Below, piece by piece: positions 44,538 through 57,174 of a stretch of 64,000 nt of DNA. Position numbers and translations under genes: made by a program. The stretch covers positions 1-64,000 of the forward strand of contig JAOCPU010000049.1 of assembly GCA_035772785.1 (NCBI GenBank), in the 5' to 3' direction. Every line of letters begins with the position of its first letter. Position 1 is the first letter of the stretch. The notes beneath the pieces are model-generated. The model searched no databases. It saw only the letters and a program-made list of their open reading frames with translations, and was not told where the DNA came from. Origin of the DNA: Phlebiopsis flavidoalba (Eukaryota > Basidiomycota > Agaricomycetes > Polyporales > Phanerochaetaceae).

Positions 44538-45122
44538 CTAATCTCTTGCTCCTTGCGCTTCATGTACGCGTGAGAACACAGCGGGTACTGGAATTGCTGC
44601 AAAACGCCCTGCTTGGTTCAAGTGACTTTCCGTATATGAAGGAACCGGTCTTCGAGTTCCGCGCCCGACCCCGCCGTCGTCGAGCGCTCGCCAAGAAGGT
44701 GTGCGCGTGCTCCCGTTCGCATTTGACGGTGGGCGCCGCCGGCAGACGAGTCGAAGATGCGCGGTACTCCCGACACCGCCTAAAGGGAAAACAGCAACAC
44801 CCATGCGCCACGACTTGGTCGATGTCATCCGCGCGCGCGGGCAAGCATGGGTATTGTTGCCCTCCCGGAATGAGACGTGACCGATATGGCAGGAAAGAGC
44901 CTTACGTGCGCGTTGCTCCTTGGAGAGCTCCGTTGTGCCGGAAAACTCGAGTTGATAGTGATGTTGATGGAACGGCGGTCGGCCTATCAAAAGCGAGGAT
45001 ACGTGCTGACGGAATGATATCTCCAGTTGGCGCCGCGCCATTCTTTGGCAGAAGGCATAGACAGTCTTCGAGGTAGAGCCTTGTACAGTGTGTTTACGGA
45101 TGATTTCACATATTGAGGTCAT
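44538..45122 (-). CDS. Unassigned open frame, 194 codons
   Basis: A long minus-strand frame (MTSICEIIRKHTVQGSTSKT at its start) overlaps a 176-codon frame on the other strand (44546-45076). Both are Arg-rich and GC-rich, where chance frames are common. Neither resembles a known protein. At most one can be real. Confidence 0.25.
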   Translation of the reverse strand: MTSICEIIRKHTVQGSTSKTVYAFCQRMARRQLEISFRQHVSSLLIGRPPFHQHHYQLEFSGTTELSKEQRARKALSCHIGHVSFREGNNTHACPRARMTSTKSWRMGVAVFPLGGVGSTAHLRLVCRRRPPSNANGSTRTPSWRALDDGGVGRGTRRPVPSYTESHLNQAGRFAAIPVPAVFSRVHEAQGARD

Positions 45123-47938
45123 TCAAGCTCAGCGGCCGGATGAGACTCTCGCGGACAGAAGAAGCGGGCTATGTGAAAGATACCTGGGTTGAGCTATGCT
45201 ACAAGAACCGATCCCGGGCTGGGAACATACCAAAAAAAAAAAAAAAGAAAGAAAGTGTAAAAGTAAAAAAGGGGTTGTCTCGACTAGCGACAGTGTGAAT
45301 CTCAACTCCTCTCACATTAGAATGCTACTGACCATACAGCAGGCAATAGAGTCCAAAACGTTGCCTAAGTAGGACCGGCACACCCGAGGTTGGTGTGGCA
45401 TCGAATCAAGTAAGGCTCGTGCGTGTCCCGTTCGTGCAAGGGCGCCGGTGATGACGATAGAATGACCGTTGGGTCAATCATGTATGCGTAACTGTCAAAC
45501 CAGCGGCTCAGACTCCTTGCCTCAGCTATTATAATAGGGTAACTTTAACTTGATGGAGTCGAGTAACGTTGCCCATAGGGTTCAACAGCATTGCTACGGA
45601 GATAATTGAACTGTCTACGAGGACTTGAGTGGCCTTGTGCCCGCAATAGGTAGAAGTGGAGATGGGCAACGGCTCGTTCGCGAGGAAGTTGCCGTGTAGT
45701 CCGTCAACGTAGATGCGTTCTACTAAAGTCTACACAACAAACAGAGTGTACACACTCGTCATCCGGAAAGAAAAGAAAACTGTTCACTGAGAGGCACACA
45801 CCTCAAATGCTCTCGCATTGTGTTAAGTGTGTTGTAAGTCTGGTTTCTGAGTGAGAAGACCGGTCTTGTAGCCCCTCACAGATTCCTTCAAGGAACCCGG
45901 GCGTCCAACCTGAGACGTATATGCACTAGGTAAGTTGAGTCTCTGCGAATTGACGGCGAGAAGGACGGCGGGTACGTTGGAAGAGAGCCTCCATTGTCGT
46001 GAAGACTGTCCGTCAGACAGTGAGCTTGCACTGCGCGCAGCATCATGCTTCCGCTGCGTCCCTTCGTTGCCGCCTCAAGCAAACGTTTCCCCGATAACAG
46101 TATTTTATATTCCCCAGTCGAGCACACTCAAGGAACGCTGCGCACGACTTCGTGATTTGACTGCAGCTCGCAAGCTGAGTGTTAACTGACGATCGCGACT
46201 CTCCGAATGTCAGGAATCAAGCGGTGAACATTTGACATAGAATGACGTTTCTTCTGTTCCTGCCACGTCCAGCATCTGATTTATGTGGTGAATAGGAACA
46301 AGAATAGTGACCACCCTTTTTGTTTGCTCACGGCGCCCCGCCAACCTGCTGGACTGTGGCAACCTTGTAGTGACCGTAATACACCATGTCATACCCACTA
46401 TACAACGAAGAAAGACGACTAACATCGAATAACAAACATCACATCCAAAGGATCCGGGTGGAGAGCCCCCTCGCAAGGATTACTATATAAGCAACTAGAC
46501 CCCTGATGAACCTACTCGGGGGCGTAATGATTGCATCCGGGGTAATACGTAGTCTCGTTGGCGTATGAACCGAAAGATCGTCAATTCATATTGTATTCGC
46601 AGCGTACTTTCACGGGAAACTTCACAGGGACAGCAGAAGGCACGCTTTCTGCGTTTCGATTTGCTAACTCATCATCATTGCGGCTCATGAGGACACGTAA
46701 TAGTACACAACAGGAATTTACCTTTTTCCCTTACCCTCTTTCTGTCTCAACGTTGCTATGGCCAGTAGCACAGCCTTCCCATAGACCTATAGAAGAAAAA
46801 GACTCCTTCCGCTTTTGACTTCCGGTGCAGTACGTTGCTATCTTGTGATAATCGACGCGGCTCCAGCATGCCCAAAGCCACAAATCCAATCCAGCCCTCG
46901 CAGGGGCACTTTTGGAATCCCCAGGGCAATGGCGGCTCGGGGGCATTTCGACAACGACCTTGAAGATTTGTACACTGTAATACAAAATACCATCAGCTCG
47001 AAAGTCGGATATGAGGTGGATCTGTTGGTTCGGTCACGTCCGTCGATCTGGGTGTTGGTAACCGCATGGTCGAATGTGATGTGTACAGCCAAACGGAGGC
47101 GGAGCATTGTTCGGGGGTTTTGTCAACGTTTCTGGGCGATATCGGATGCCGGTATGTGCCCACTTTCTGTGAACCGCCCAACGTCGCCGAACAACTTCCT
47201 TGTAGTTGATGCTTCGTAAGTGGAAACGATACAGTCTTGATTCCGAGTCTTATTGTAAAGGACCAGGAAATATCTCCGATAAACAGCGGGAGTATTTAGA
47301 CATCAATGTTTTTTACATTCGGGCGAGACACTGTTGCACGTCAACCCTTTGTGCAAAAGTAATCATACGCGCGCAATTGCCCTTCACAGTAGCTGACCGA
47401 ATACTCAGGACCACAAAGGAAGACATAAAAGAATTCATGAACTTCGCCACGTCGTTGGTCTGGACCAAATTTCCCCAACATACCGATGTCTTTTCAGAGT
47501 ATACATGGGATGGCAGATCAGGCTGTACCCCCGTGAGGTTTCCCGATTAAAAGGCTACCACTTACTCATCTAAATTCAGATATGATGCTATGATATATGC
47601 GCGTGCCTTGGGTGCACGTCTCCCGGGACCCACTCACTGTGCATGGTCGAGGAGTATGCGGATCACAACTTCACCGGAGTATGCTCTGTCCGGCAGATCA
47701 CGTTTTACGTCAAACTAATTGTAAGCAGCGCCAGGATGAAGTCGTCGCAACAGTGATTGGAGTGGTTGGCCATGCAGAGTACCAAAGCATTTGAAGACCG
47801 GCATTTGGCAGACAGGTTTGTAAAACACGAAGATACACCCAGCAAACTGTAATCATGTGCTTATGATGCCTCGAACGGCCATTCGTCTTCACGAGTGAGT
47901 CAATCGACTAATTATCAATGTGTTAGTCACACACTCAC
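45123..47938. other. No nameable gene; weak plus-strand coding signal
   Basis: Positions 45123-46550 look intergenic. Between 46558 and 47795, several plus-strand frames follow each other (46558-46818, 46815-47219, 47206-47550 and 47597-47794). Protein-like readings include DLEDLYTVIQNTISSKVGYE, TKEDIKEFMNFATSLVWTKF and MRVPWVHVSRDPLTVHGRGV. These may be exons of one gene, but no family is recognised. Confidence 0.3.
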
Positions 47939-48796
47939 CTATGGGCACGGGTCAAGTGTCGTCTCCGGGAGGCGCCGACTTACCCGTGGACTGCTAGTAT
48001 AATCCGACGAAAGGTTGTTCTCGGTAGCTGCTTCTGAGAACGCAGAACTACAAGTGTTCAAGTATAAAGTGTGTACATAGCTCAGATAGACAAGGTGTTC
48101 ATGGTTAATAGAAGTGCTCAATGGGCGCGTATAGTGCTTGTAGCCTGAGTTCTGCGGGGGCCCACAGGTTCCGTTGACGCGACGCGGAGGCTCGCTTGTT
48201 TCGCTTGTGCAGTAAAATAACTTCATACCCAGACGGGGGTCTATGTGGGCTCCTTGAAGCCACACCACGGAATGCCTTGGCGCGTGGCAGACTCGGCAGT
48301 AGCCGCCTGACGTCCGACAATGTGTTCTGGGTTTCCTTCCAAACACCATCGCCAGCTTTGTCTCCCCAATGGAACGTGTGGAAAGTGTCCACTTCCACCC
48401 CTTCTGCCCATTGTTCCCGTACAAAGCTTTGAGTTGAAGGGAGCTTGCCATATCCACCACTGATACCATTGGTCGCTTGTAAGAGCCAATACGAGTTAAA
48501 TTACTTGCATGATCGACGAAGAGGATAGGTTCCCCCGGCGGCGAGACGAGGTGCAGCGTTGTTGGAGGAACAGCGATTTCCCAGGAAGCAGCTTGTCTCA
48601 AGGAAGGCTCCAAGAACCCCCATAAAGATGTCTCGATGACGGCCTGGGATGTACAACGTGTCCGCTGAACCACCGATGAGACGTGTTCCCCATTAGTGAG
48701 GGAGGCCAGGTGCTCTCGCATCGACTCCGGTGCTTCGTTGAAGGCTGGCATGCAAACGTTCACGCCAACGGGACATGTGGCTCCCTGTGTCCGCAT
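47939..48796 (-). CDS. Hypothetical protein, uninterrupted 285-codon frame
   Basis: The longest intact frame in the window, starting MRTQGATCPVGVNVCMPAFN. It includes SLWGFLEPSLRQAASWEIAV, GEPILFVDHASNLTRIGSYK and MASSLQLKALYGNNGQKGWK. At 48398-48105 another frame (DTFHTFHWGDKAGDGVWKET) also looks protein-like, so a shift or intron may lie near 48400. Upstream on the same strand, readings at 48913-49408 (LLNVPQGLLDFIKQFDPAVL) could be earlier exons. There is no recognised domain and no membrane helix. Confidence 0.45.
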   Translation of the reverse strand: MRTQGATCPVGVNVCMPAFNEAPESMREHLASLTNGEHVSSVVQRTRCTSQAVIETSLWGFLEPSLRQAASWEIAVPPTTLHLVSPPGEPILFVDHASNLTRIGSYKRPMVSVVDMASSLQLKALYGNNGQKGWKWTLSTRSIGETKLAMVFGRKPRTHCRTSGGYCRVCHAPRHSVVWLQGAHIDPRLGMKLFYCTSETSEPPRRVNGTCGPPQNSGYKHYTRPLSTSINHEHLVYLSYVHTLYLNTCSSAFSEAATENNLSSDYTSSPRVSRRLPETTLDPCP

Positions 48797-51700
48797 TGAG
48801 TATTGTTTTACAAGCTGCTGCTAAGACACTAGACACATACCCCCACCTAGAATACGTTTTTGTTAGCTCCCAAGGTTGCAATCTTAACGGACCATGGAAT
48901 ACGTACCACCAATCAATCCCCCAATGTCTGAATGTGGCCGTAAGGTTTTAACCGAGGGATCCGGAGATATATTGGCCGGAGGCGCATGTCTACTGCTGTT
49001 CTGGTTGGCAGACTTGTCGCCCGAGTGCGGGATTGTTGACATATTCTCCAAACGGTGAATGATACCAAAAGTACCGCTGGGTCGAACTGTTTGATGAAGT
49101 CGAGAAGTCCCTGAGGCACGTTCAGGAGAGTATCAATGGAGGCCCATAGATAACCTTCATAGCAAGGGTGTTCCCGCAAGGCGGGTGTAAAGCATATGGT
49201 GTGTGCCATCTTTCAATGGGCGGTCGATTAGCCCCGCGAGGATACACAGGAACGGAGCAAACGCACTCTGCCGGCCATCTTGGTAGAATGTGGGGTCTGA
49301 CAAGTCCTCGTCGGCCTCATACGAGTGCAAACAAGAACGTCGTAAGAATGAGCGAATCCCAAATCTTGTCGACTGCCAGGTCCCACAAACACAATCTACT
49401 CCGATCATGGGTCAAACTTATCGGTAACACGGAGGTGACAGCATCCTCACATTTGGGAAGAACTCTGCGTAAACCTCGCGTGCATCAAAAACCCTACGAT
49501 AATCAATCTAGGTTCACATCGTAACGCGTCATGGCTGAAGAAATACAACCATAAGCACATTTGTCAAGTAGCATGGTAGGTTCCGTTTTCCCTTTGCAAT
49601 ATGAACGCCGACGCCAATGCCGGCGCGTGACGATGATACAGCCGCTTTCGCAACTAGGTCGAGCACCGACAAATGCTCTATGGCTTGTGCAACCTCACGA
49701 GCGTGCTATCGTTGGTGATGCTTCGTGAGCGGTCGCACCGAGGCAAATTGCAGCGCCGCGACCACAGTCTGACAGCGCCACAATCCGTGTAGAAGTATGT
49801 CGCAGTTGCTAGTTGTACCCAGTGTTTAGCTAGTCCGTTTGATCAGCACAGCGTGATGGGACGCTGACCTTCAGTGATATAGCAGGCTCTTGACCTGAAA
49901 CTGATAGCAATGTAACACAATTCCGCCGACTACCACGACGGATACGCCGCGTGATGAAACCCAAGTGTATAGTGTGGTTGTGCAGAACTCCTAGGGCCAA
50001 GCAAGTATACTGCGGCGCTCAATGATTTGATACACATGCAGACCCAGCCGATGTACCGCCCTGGACTAGTTCTGTCAGGCCGATACCCCCAGAGTAACTG
50101 CTTGTCGGACCATATGTACATGCCTCACTGCTATGAGTCATGGTGGTCAAAGAGAGCTGAGCACATGTCTATCAAAGCTTGACTCAAGAGATCGGTAGGG
50201 CCTGCTTCTAAGAGAACGCGTGCCGAAGACAGGAGTGTAACGCTTAATTCGTGCATGGGTGCCTGAATGCGCTATATGCGGCACCAGACGCAATGCGATG
50301 GTGACTGCGTGTATCGCCAAGCTACATGGCAAAAAATGACTCACTGTATTGAGCTGGCCTGTTGGAGATTCCGTGGATTGTTAGTGTAATGACTCTGACG
50401 GGAAGTTAGAAGGATTTACGCATTTCCGAAGGCACAGGAGCTCACATAGTCCGATGTATGAATGAGATATAGAAGAGAGAAATGTTGAAAGTATTGGCAG
50501 ATGATAGAGCAATGAATGCAGATTGCGACATTATCTAGGATGGATGATTATACTGGACTGCAGAGATTTTGTCAGAGACTTAAGCCAAATGTATGATGAG
50601 GAGTTAACGTTATCGATGCACGGTATTCACTCTTCACCTGAACAATACAAAATCCGGAAAACTAGGACCAATAAGTTTAGCGCATTACATCGACTTGTGA
50701 AGAGTCCATGTACCTGTAGTGCGATAGCTTGAAATTGCAAAAGAGTGAAATTCCTCGAGAGAAACCGCGTATGACAGGAACTCGATGACGATAGTAGATA
50801 ATGATGTGGCAAGCCAGACGGAGATCGACTCCGTGAGCTCTTCCGCGAGAGCAAGCTATACTCATTCAGCATTGAGCTAGGGCGGTCCGAAGTTATAAAT
50901 TTTAAGTGATCTCCGTACGTTACGCTTGGAGACCGTGAACAGAGCCGCTGCGAGCACTCCGCAAGCGCGCGCGCGATCCCTGCCGAATACCGACCTGGAG
51001 CGCCACAGCTGGGGTAGAGACTTTGCGCGGGATTCCTCATCGCCTGTAAAGGAACTGTGCAGACGATCTCCGCTCGTCCCCGCTCCGGGGGCATGCAACT
51101 TCATCATCGCCGCGCCGCCGCGACCAATGTTCCGTGTGTCTTCCCCGTCGTACTTGCCGATGCCAGAGGTAGTATCCTACCGCATAGCACGAGCGTTGAT
51201 AACGTCCGGAGCGACTGAGTTGACGTCTGGATTGCAATGGCAATATCAGGAACGTCCTTCGTCTGGACTGCGCGACGTGGCGGAGCGATGTGCAAGCCAT
51301 GCCCCCTGGAATACCGCCTGGTACGCGCCATGACTCAGCGCACACAAAGATACGCAATATTGCTTTCCGAGCACTCACAAAAATCCCCAGTCGTCCCTCC
51401 AGACCACTACGTGGTCCCATTTGTACCCCGAGAATGCGGTCACAGAGACAGTCATCCACACTAATAACTCGAGCGAAACCGGGCGAGCCGAAAGCCAAAT
51501 GAGAGTCGTGGATAAAAATAATGTGAAGCGAAAGCGCCGGTAACATAGTCCGACGACTTGCTCGCTGGAAACAACCCATCAATCCCGTGGCGCGATACCA
51601 AATTTGGGGGTAAGCATGAGGTTTTTGTAAGTATTCTATGAGAAACGAAGTCGAAGTGTCTCGAAGCGTGTGTGGCGATTATGGAGTATACGGATACAGT

Positions 51701-54700
51701 TGGTGCTTGTCATACAAAGGATATCCCAAGAAATGATAAATATTTGTCGTCTGTACCGTAAACTCCGTCTATTGGTAGTGTGTTGGTACTGGGGAGCTCA
51801 TGCGTTGTGTGCCGTTGACGTGGGGCCGCCATTCGTGGCCGTTCGTGCCATTATGTGACGCCGTTAGTGGCCATTAACGCCGTTTCTTGTAGAGTTGATG
51901 GGGCTCATCGGAGCGCCCATAGCCTTTGCTTCGCACGTTCATCCCGTCGAACGTCCTCCGCCGGCCTCCCGCAGAACGATTAAGTGACTGGTACGGTTGT
52001 GCTCCCAAGAGATGCAAGCATCTGACGATGACAATTCCCATCAGTATGTCACGACAACAAAAGTCCGGTCCAAAAACGCAACATACCTTGTAACCGATAT
52101 ACAACCATACTTGAGAACCTGCCTGGACCGGATCCCGCCGGGGACTATCCCTTGGCGGCCTTCTTCGGTGGTGGATCCCAAGGTTGCGACTCACAATCGA
52201 ATGAAACAACCCATGATGTATTGAGAAGGTCGTCGCCGGATTCCTATCTTGTCTAGCGCAGTGCAGAAGCGTTAGAGCGCGATTGTTTGCTTTGCGAGTG
52301 TGTCACCTTGTAAACTTACAATATCTCACAATCACGTGCTGCCTCGGTCAGACGTCAAACTTGGCGCTTATTTTTGCTTCTGGCTGGCTTTCCGTTGGCT
52401 TTGTCAAATCAATCGCTTGTTCTGCAAGAACGCCCTATGAACGAGACTCGCCCACAGAGACAACTGGGGTTTTAAGCCGTACCATGATTATTGGTTGAGT
52501 CAAGCCAGCCTTTTGTCGTGAAAGCTTTTCACCGCAGTCACGAACAATACTGCGGCGCCGTTAATTCGGGTGTAGCAGAGGAGCCCCCACACGCCAAGAG
52601 ATGACCGTTGAAAACTCCGGGGCCCGATATACCCTGAGGGCTTTAGCAACGGTCAGAGGGCAGATCACGTTGTTCCCCGCCTGATGGGAAGGTCCTGATG
52701 AAGGCTCACCTAACCGCCCCAGGTGCTTCTCAACAAGACTGCATTAGTGAGGCCCACCAATGCACACGAAAGGAAGAAATGAGCCGGGCGGTTAGCAGGA
52801 CTCTGAAGGAGCGTCCAGATGGCGGATACCAACGGTGCTCCTGTCCGTGGAGTTTTGAAGCCCGGATCGGGCAATTGGAAAGTGCCGCGGGACAAGCTCC
52901 CGGCGTTGGCACCTGGTGATTCCGATCGTCCGTGCGCCAAGGGCAACCCAGGAGACGGAGGTCGGCAGGTACTGCCGGTGGTTATCCTCCCCTCCTTGTC
53001 GCCTCCCCCGTGAATTCGGATGAATCGAGAAACTCGCCTACGGCAACCAAGCCAAGCGGCCACCACCATAAGGTTCCCATGACTACGCGACCATCCAACA
53101 AAAGAACGTGCGGACCATAAGGGCAGATGACCTTCCGGTATAGAACCAACATAGTACTGTTTGATCCTAGGAACTCGCCGTTCATGCCCGGTGGTGTGTC
53201 AGTCTGATTGATGCCCCCTTCAAGCACCCACCAGGCTATCAAGGTCTGCCGTGCTCGGTCTTTGCACCTCGAAAAATTGATCAAGCTAGAACCAGCGGCA
53301 TGTGACGGAATGAGTAGGGTCATCCTAGTGGCTTACGGTGACGGCCCCATCTTTCCGTAAGTCCTTGATGAAGTTTTGCGTTAAGCTAGCGCGTGCATTC
53401 AATTGTTTGTGGGCCACAGAGCAGCGGTCTAGTGATCACGTGCTAGAAACCACTCATCGCGCGACCCAGAGAACTGTACATCAAACGCTAATGGTGTGAC
53501 TCACCCTAACCGACCTACCATGCAGTAACGGTCGATCGTTTGGACCGGCTGAAGATGTTCTGCGGCGGCCTTACGGGCCATCCAGAACCAGTCTTGGGCC
53601 TGCTTTACTGAAGGCTTCCTGGGTCAAAACTAGACACGTGAGCACAGCAATGGTAAACCAACTAATACGACGGGGTAGTTATGATTTTTTCGCACACAAT
53701 GGCGAAGTATTCCTGGAGGAGATCCTGGGCCCCCCTCCGCTCTACCGCTTAGGCGGGGATCAAAGGTCTGAGTAACCTTTGACCTCTGCGGTCGCTCGAG
53801 CCTTGTTCAGAAGCTCTCTCTGAAAGGACAAGTGCCATGGTCGTGATTCCGAGCTCACTCTGGAAGCCAAGCAAAAATCGAACTACGAGGGAGATCGTGA
53901 GGACGTAAGGACACGGTGGAGGGACCCGTGCGCCTTTTTCAGTTGTTTACTAAAGTGGCTAGCATGGACAGTTTTCTACTCAGGACATAGACGCTAATTG
54001 GTTACCTGGAATCAGAGGGTAACGCTGTGACGACGTGATCACCGCGATGGGCAGTGCGGCGCAAAGTTGTCCCCGGCGGGACTGATGAGGATTATCTAGA
54101 CTGTGCACCGTGTCGGCTCTCAATTTGCTTGGGCAGTAATCTGGAGAGGCATGAGGAAGACCAAGGCAGACGCGACCGGCCGGGCAGGGACACTGCTCAC
54201 AACTCTCCCAAACCAAATCCAGATGCGAGTCAATGCTGGGCGTTCTCTTAAACCTTACAACCCCGCACGTGATCCACGTGGCCAAGCGCACCGATCGCGT
54301 TATCTGTTCTCGGCCGCACGTCCTCGGCCACCCCTCGTTCGTTCATTTCAGACCATACCCGCCCTAATGTCTCAGACCGACCACAACAGACAGCCAGATT
54401 CCACCGATCTGGCACTCTTTCACAACATGAACGCGGCCCCCCGGAGCAGTAGGCTCACATGTCTCGCGTATTGAAAAGACCGCAGGGCACGTTTCCTCAG
54501 AGTCCTATGTCCATCCGTGTGACCGGATGCTCAACCAACGCGCCGGACTATGGTTGTTTCAGATGCAGGACTTCCTTCGCATGGGACGATCACAACACAC
54601 TTGGTTTGATAGAGGTGCTTCTAACTCCTGCCAAATAGGACCCAACGGGGGGGCGGGGGACTCGTTACCCCAAAGGGGGCTATCTCCTCCAAGGAGGTTG

Positions 54701-55312
54701 CGCTCCCTTCTCCTTCTCTCACCGGTTCCCTCATCGGAACGCTCTCACATCATTTAGCCTAAGCCGGGACTCACAAACTTCTCCAGGGAGAACTGTGTGC
54801 ATGAATATGACACTGACTAAGGCTCCTGAAGCAATTCGGACGTTCACGTGGTGCAGCGTGTAGGAGCTCGCTTTGCAGAACAGAACGCCGGTACGTGGTC
54901 TGATCTACACGTGCGAAAGTATCCCGCTGACCGACTCCCCATCCAGAGGCCATGGTGTGTGCCGCCAGACCAAATGAAAGTCCTTAGCATGCGGAATTAG
55001 TCACATGCCAAACATTCATATTACCGTACAGTGTTCGACTATTCAATCACTCTACATCCTTGTCTCAAGTCTTTCCCCACAGCTCTGCACTCAATGAAAT
55101 TGCTCTCATCGCTCAGTCAACCTTACGCTCAGACGGAGTTGACATTTTGACACTAGTCGGAAATCAAACCACCAAGCAAGCGGCATGGAAAATCAGTGCA
55201 TTACGACGTAGTTATGTTGCATGCTATCATAAACTTTGGGAGATAAACGCCGCGCAGCCTGTCAGCCAAATCCTTCGTTTCACGTCATATTGGTCATGCG
55301 ACAGGTAGTGGC
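48797..55312. other. Long stretch without a nameable gene
   Basis: Frames of note are minus 48913-49408 (see the previous gene), minus 50627-51582 (155 and 181 codons in two frames, with readings GDRLHSSFTGDEESRAKSLP and AHRSATSRSPDEGRS), minus 52710-53323 (119 and 113 codons) and plus 54103-54474 (123 codons). None resembles a known family. No tRNA, rRNA or element ends are seen. Confidence 0.35.
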
Positions 55313-56247
55313 CTATGCAGACGTGCTCTCAGGCTCGCTTTCGTCGCCGGAACATTTGAGCGCTTGTGGGCAGTTCCCACCACTGGCGGGCGGCTCCGTA
55401 CTCGGGTCGGGCTCTGTAGCGAGTCCAGGTTCGTTCGGTAACAAGACCGGGTTCGACTGGGGGCGGGGGCGCAGATCGTTCCTTCTCCTCCGCTCAAGTC
55501 TTTCAAGCCATGGACATTTAGTCACAAAACTTGACGTGCGCCCCGTAGTTCATGGTTGCCATCGAGTGAGTCCCTAGAGGGCGAATTGTTCTCTGGATCA
55601 GTATGTCTGACAGATAGCTTGAGAAGATGCAAACGTACCGAACATGGTCCTTTTGAATCTATCACAAACCGTCACTCGGGCATCCACTAAGCCCAGTCAG
55701 TGCCCTTTCCTATTTGGTACGCTTGCGTGCCTCATCCTTTGGTGTCGCTGAGCACAGGGTACTGGCAAGCAGCGTTACCGGTGTTGTACTGCTCTCTCCT
55801 GGCAGCACATGAACAGATAACGCACCGTGAGTTTATTCTTCTCGACAAATTCCTTTCTGTTTCTCAAACGGGTGCTCCGAGCTGATACCAACGACCTGCG
55901 CTTTTGGGCTGGTCTGCACCCTGAATGTTTCCTTCTCTTCGGGCCGCTGTGAGCGATTCCGCAACGTGAACGCCGTGCGGAGGAACTCACCAGCTAAGCG
56001 CATCTCTGAACTCGCAGGCTTCCTTTGTGCAACCATATGTGCCTTTTGGGCGACAACACGTCTGTTCAGCGATCTATTCAAACCTTCGTCGAAGGAATTC
56101 ACAATGCGTACCAGACTTTGGGATAGAAGAATAGATGATTACAGGCTTCCCAATGCTGCCAGGTTCCAATGTATAGGTTTCGCCGTTGGCATTTGGGAGA
56201 GACAACGTCGGTGCAGGCTTTCCAGTGAGAGGGTAATTGCGTGTCAT
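55313..56247 (-). CDS. PrxQ/Dot5-type thioredoxin-dependent peroxiredoxin
   Basis: A thiol peroxidase of the BCP/PrxQ class that reduces hydrogen peroxide and alkyl peroxides. From MTRNYPLTGKPAPTLSLPNA (56247) it reads NGETYTLEPGSIGKPVIIY and, with a one-base correction, YPKSG. An intron follows, then GTYGCTKEACEFRDALA. The peroxidatic Cys and a second Cys five residues on (CTKEAC) are the mark of this class. Then come EKETFRVQTSPKAQVVGISS, EKQKG-VEKNKLT and, after an intron, YPVLSDTK, VTFVIDSKG and DATMNYGAHVKF at the end of the fold. A Pro/Glu/Ser-rich tail of about 60 residues (ERRRRNDLRPRPQSNPVLLP onward) extends past the usual end. Introns have standard ends. Few indels. Confidence 0.92.
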
Positions 56248-56249
56248 CG

Positions 56250-57174
56250 TGGGATGGAGTTGAGTACAGCTCCCCTCACACTCGGCTACGGCCTTTATAG
56301 AGTGGGCCGTGGACCCCAAGATACCCGCTGGCCGAAGGATCTAGAATAGAGCTGGCCATAGAGGGCTAGGGAACTGTCGTCACTGTAGACCAAGCCATGC
56401 AGCGATGAGGCATGCAGCGATCCGAAACGGTTTGTTACTAAGTTCTAGTACATCTATGAGTGAGAAACCCCTTACGAGATCCAGGGATGCCATGGTATTG
56501 AATACGATTCCCACGCTCAAAGATGGAGATAAGTATTAGGGTCTGCCGATGACGATGTCCTACACCCATCTCAAGTAGCCCCTCTTGCAGTCTTTTGTAC
56601 GCACAGCGTCGGTAGTCAACTAGATTATACACCATGCTGACTGTGACGACATGAGTACAGTCCGAGGCCGATAGCCTCACCTGCTGTGCTTCTCTGCAAC
56701 GTTACCGTGTACGTACCGCGGGGTCATGTGAACGGAAAACGAATACCCATCGGCGCCCGCCGTAGAAGGTCAGTAGAGCACCGTTAATTCCGTCGGCACA
56801 GCTGTTCAGCTCACCGTTCGAACAGAGCCCACAGAACAAGCCAAGACTTTTGCAATAATCGATGTGGCCCCAATTACTCTGCTTGTCATTCGTCGGCCGT
56901 CGTTCCCATCAAAATGAGTACGCAGTGAGTCCATTCCTGAGAAGTGCAGGCTATTAAAACACCTCCTGATTTCCCACGGCGGCGTACAGAGAGGGCCCGG
57001 CTAACTCGGTACAACGTAATCTCCATCCTGCATGTTTAAATGACACTAACCTGACCCGTAGCTCGTCATTTTTTATGCTTTAATCAACCATTTTCCCCGC
57101 TCGTCGTTGATATCTACCCACGTCCTCTCTCGTCGACCTGTACAGCGACAAGCAAGGGTGCCCAAGTTGTGACA
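56250..57174. other. Intergenic, nothing supported
   Basis: Divergent region between the peroxiredoxin (-) and the CoA ligase (+). A direct repeat, CATGCAGCGAT, occurs twice near 56395-56420. A minus frame of 80 codons at 56438-56680 is unassigned. Confidence 0.4.
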
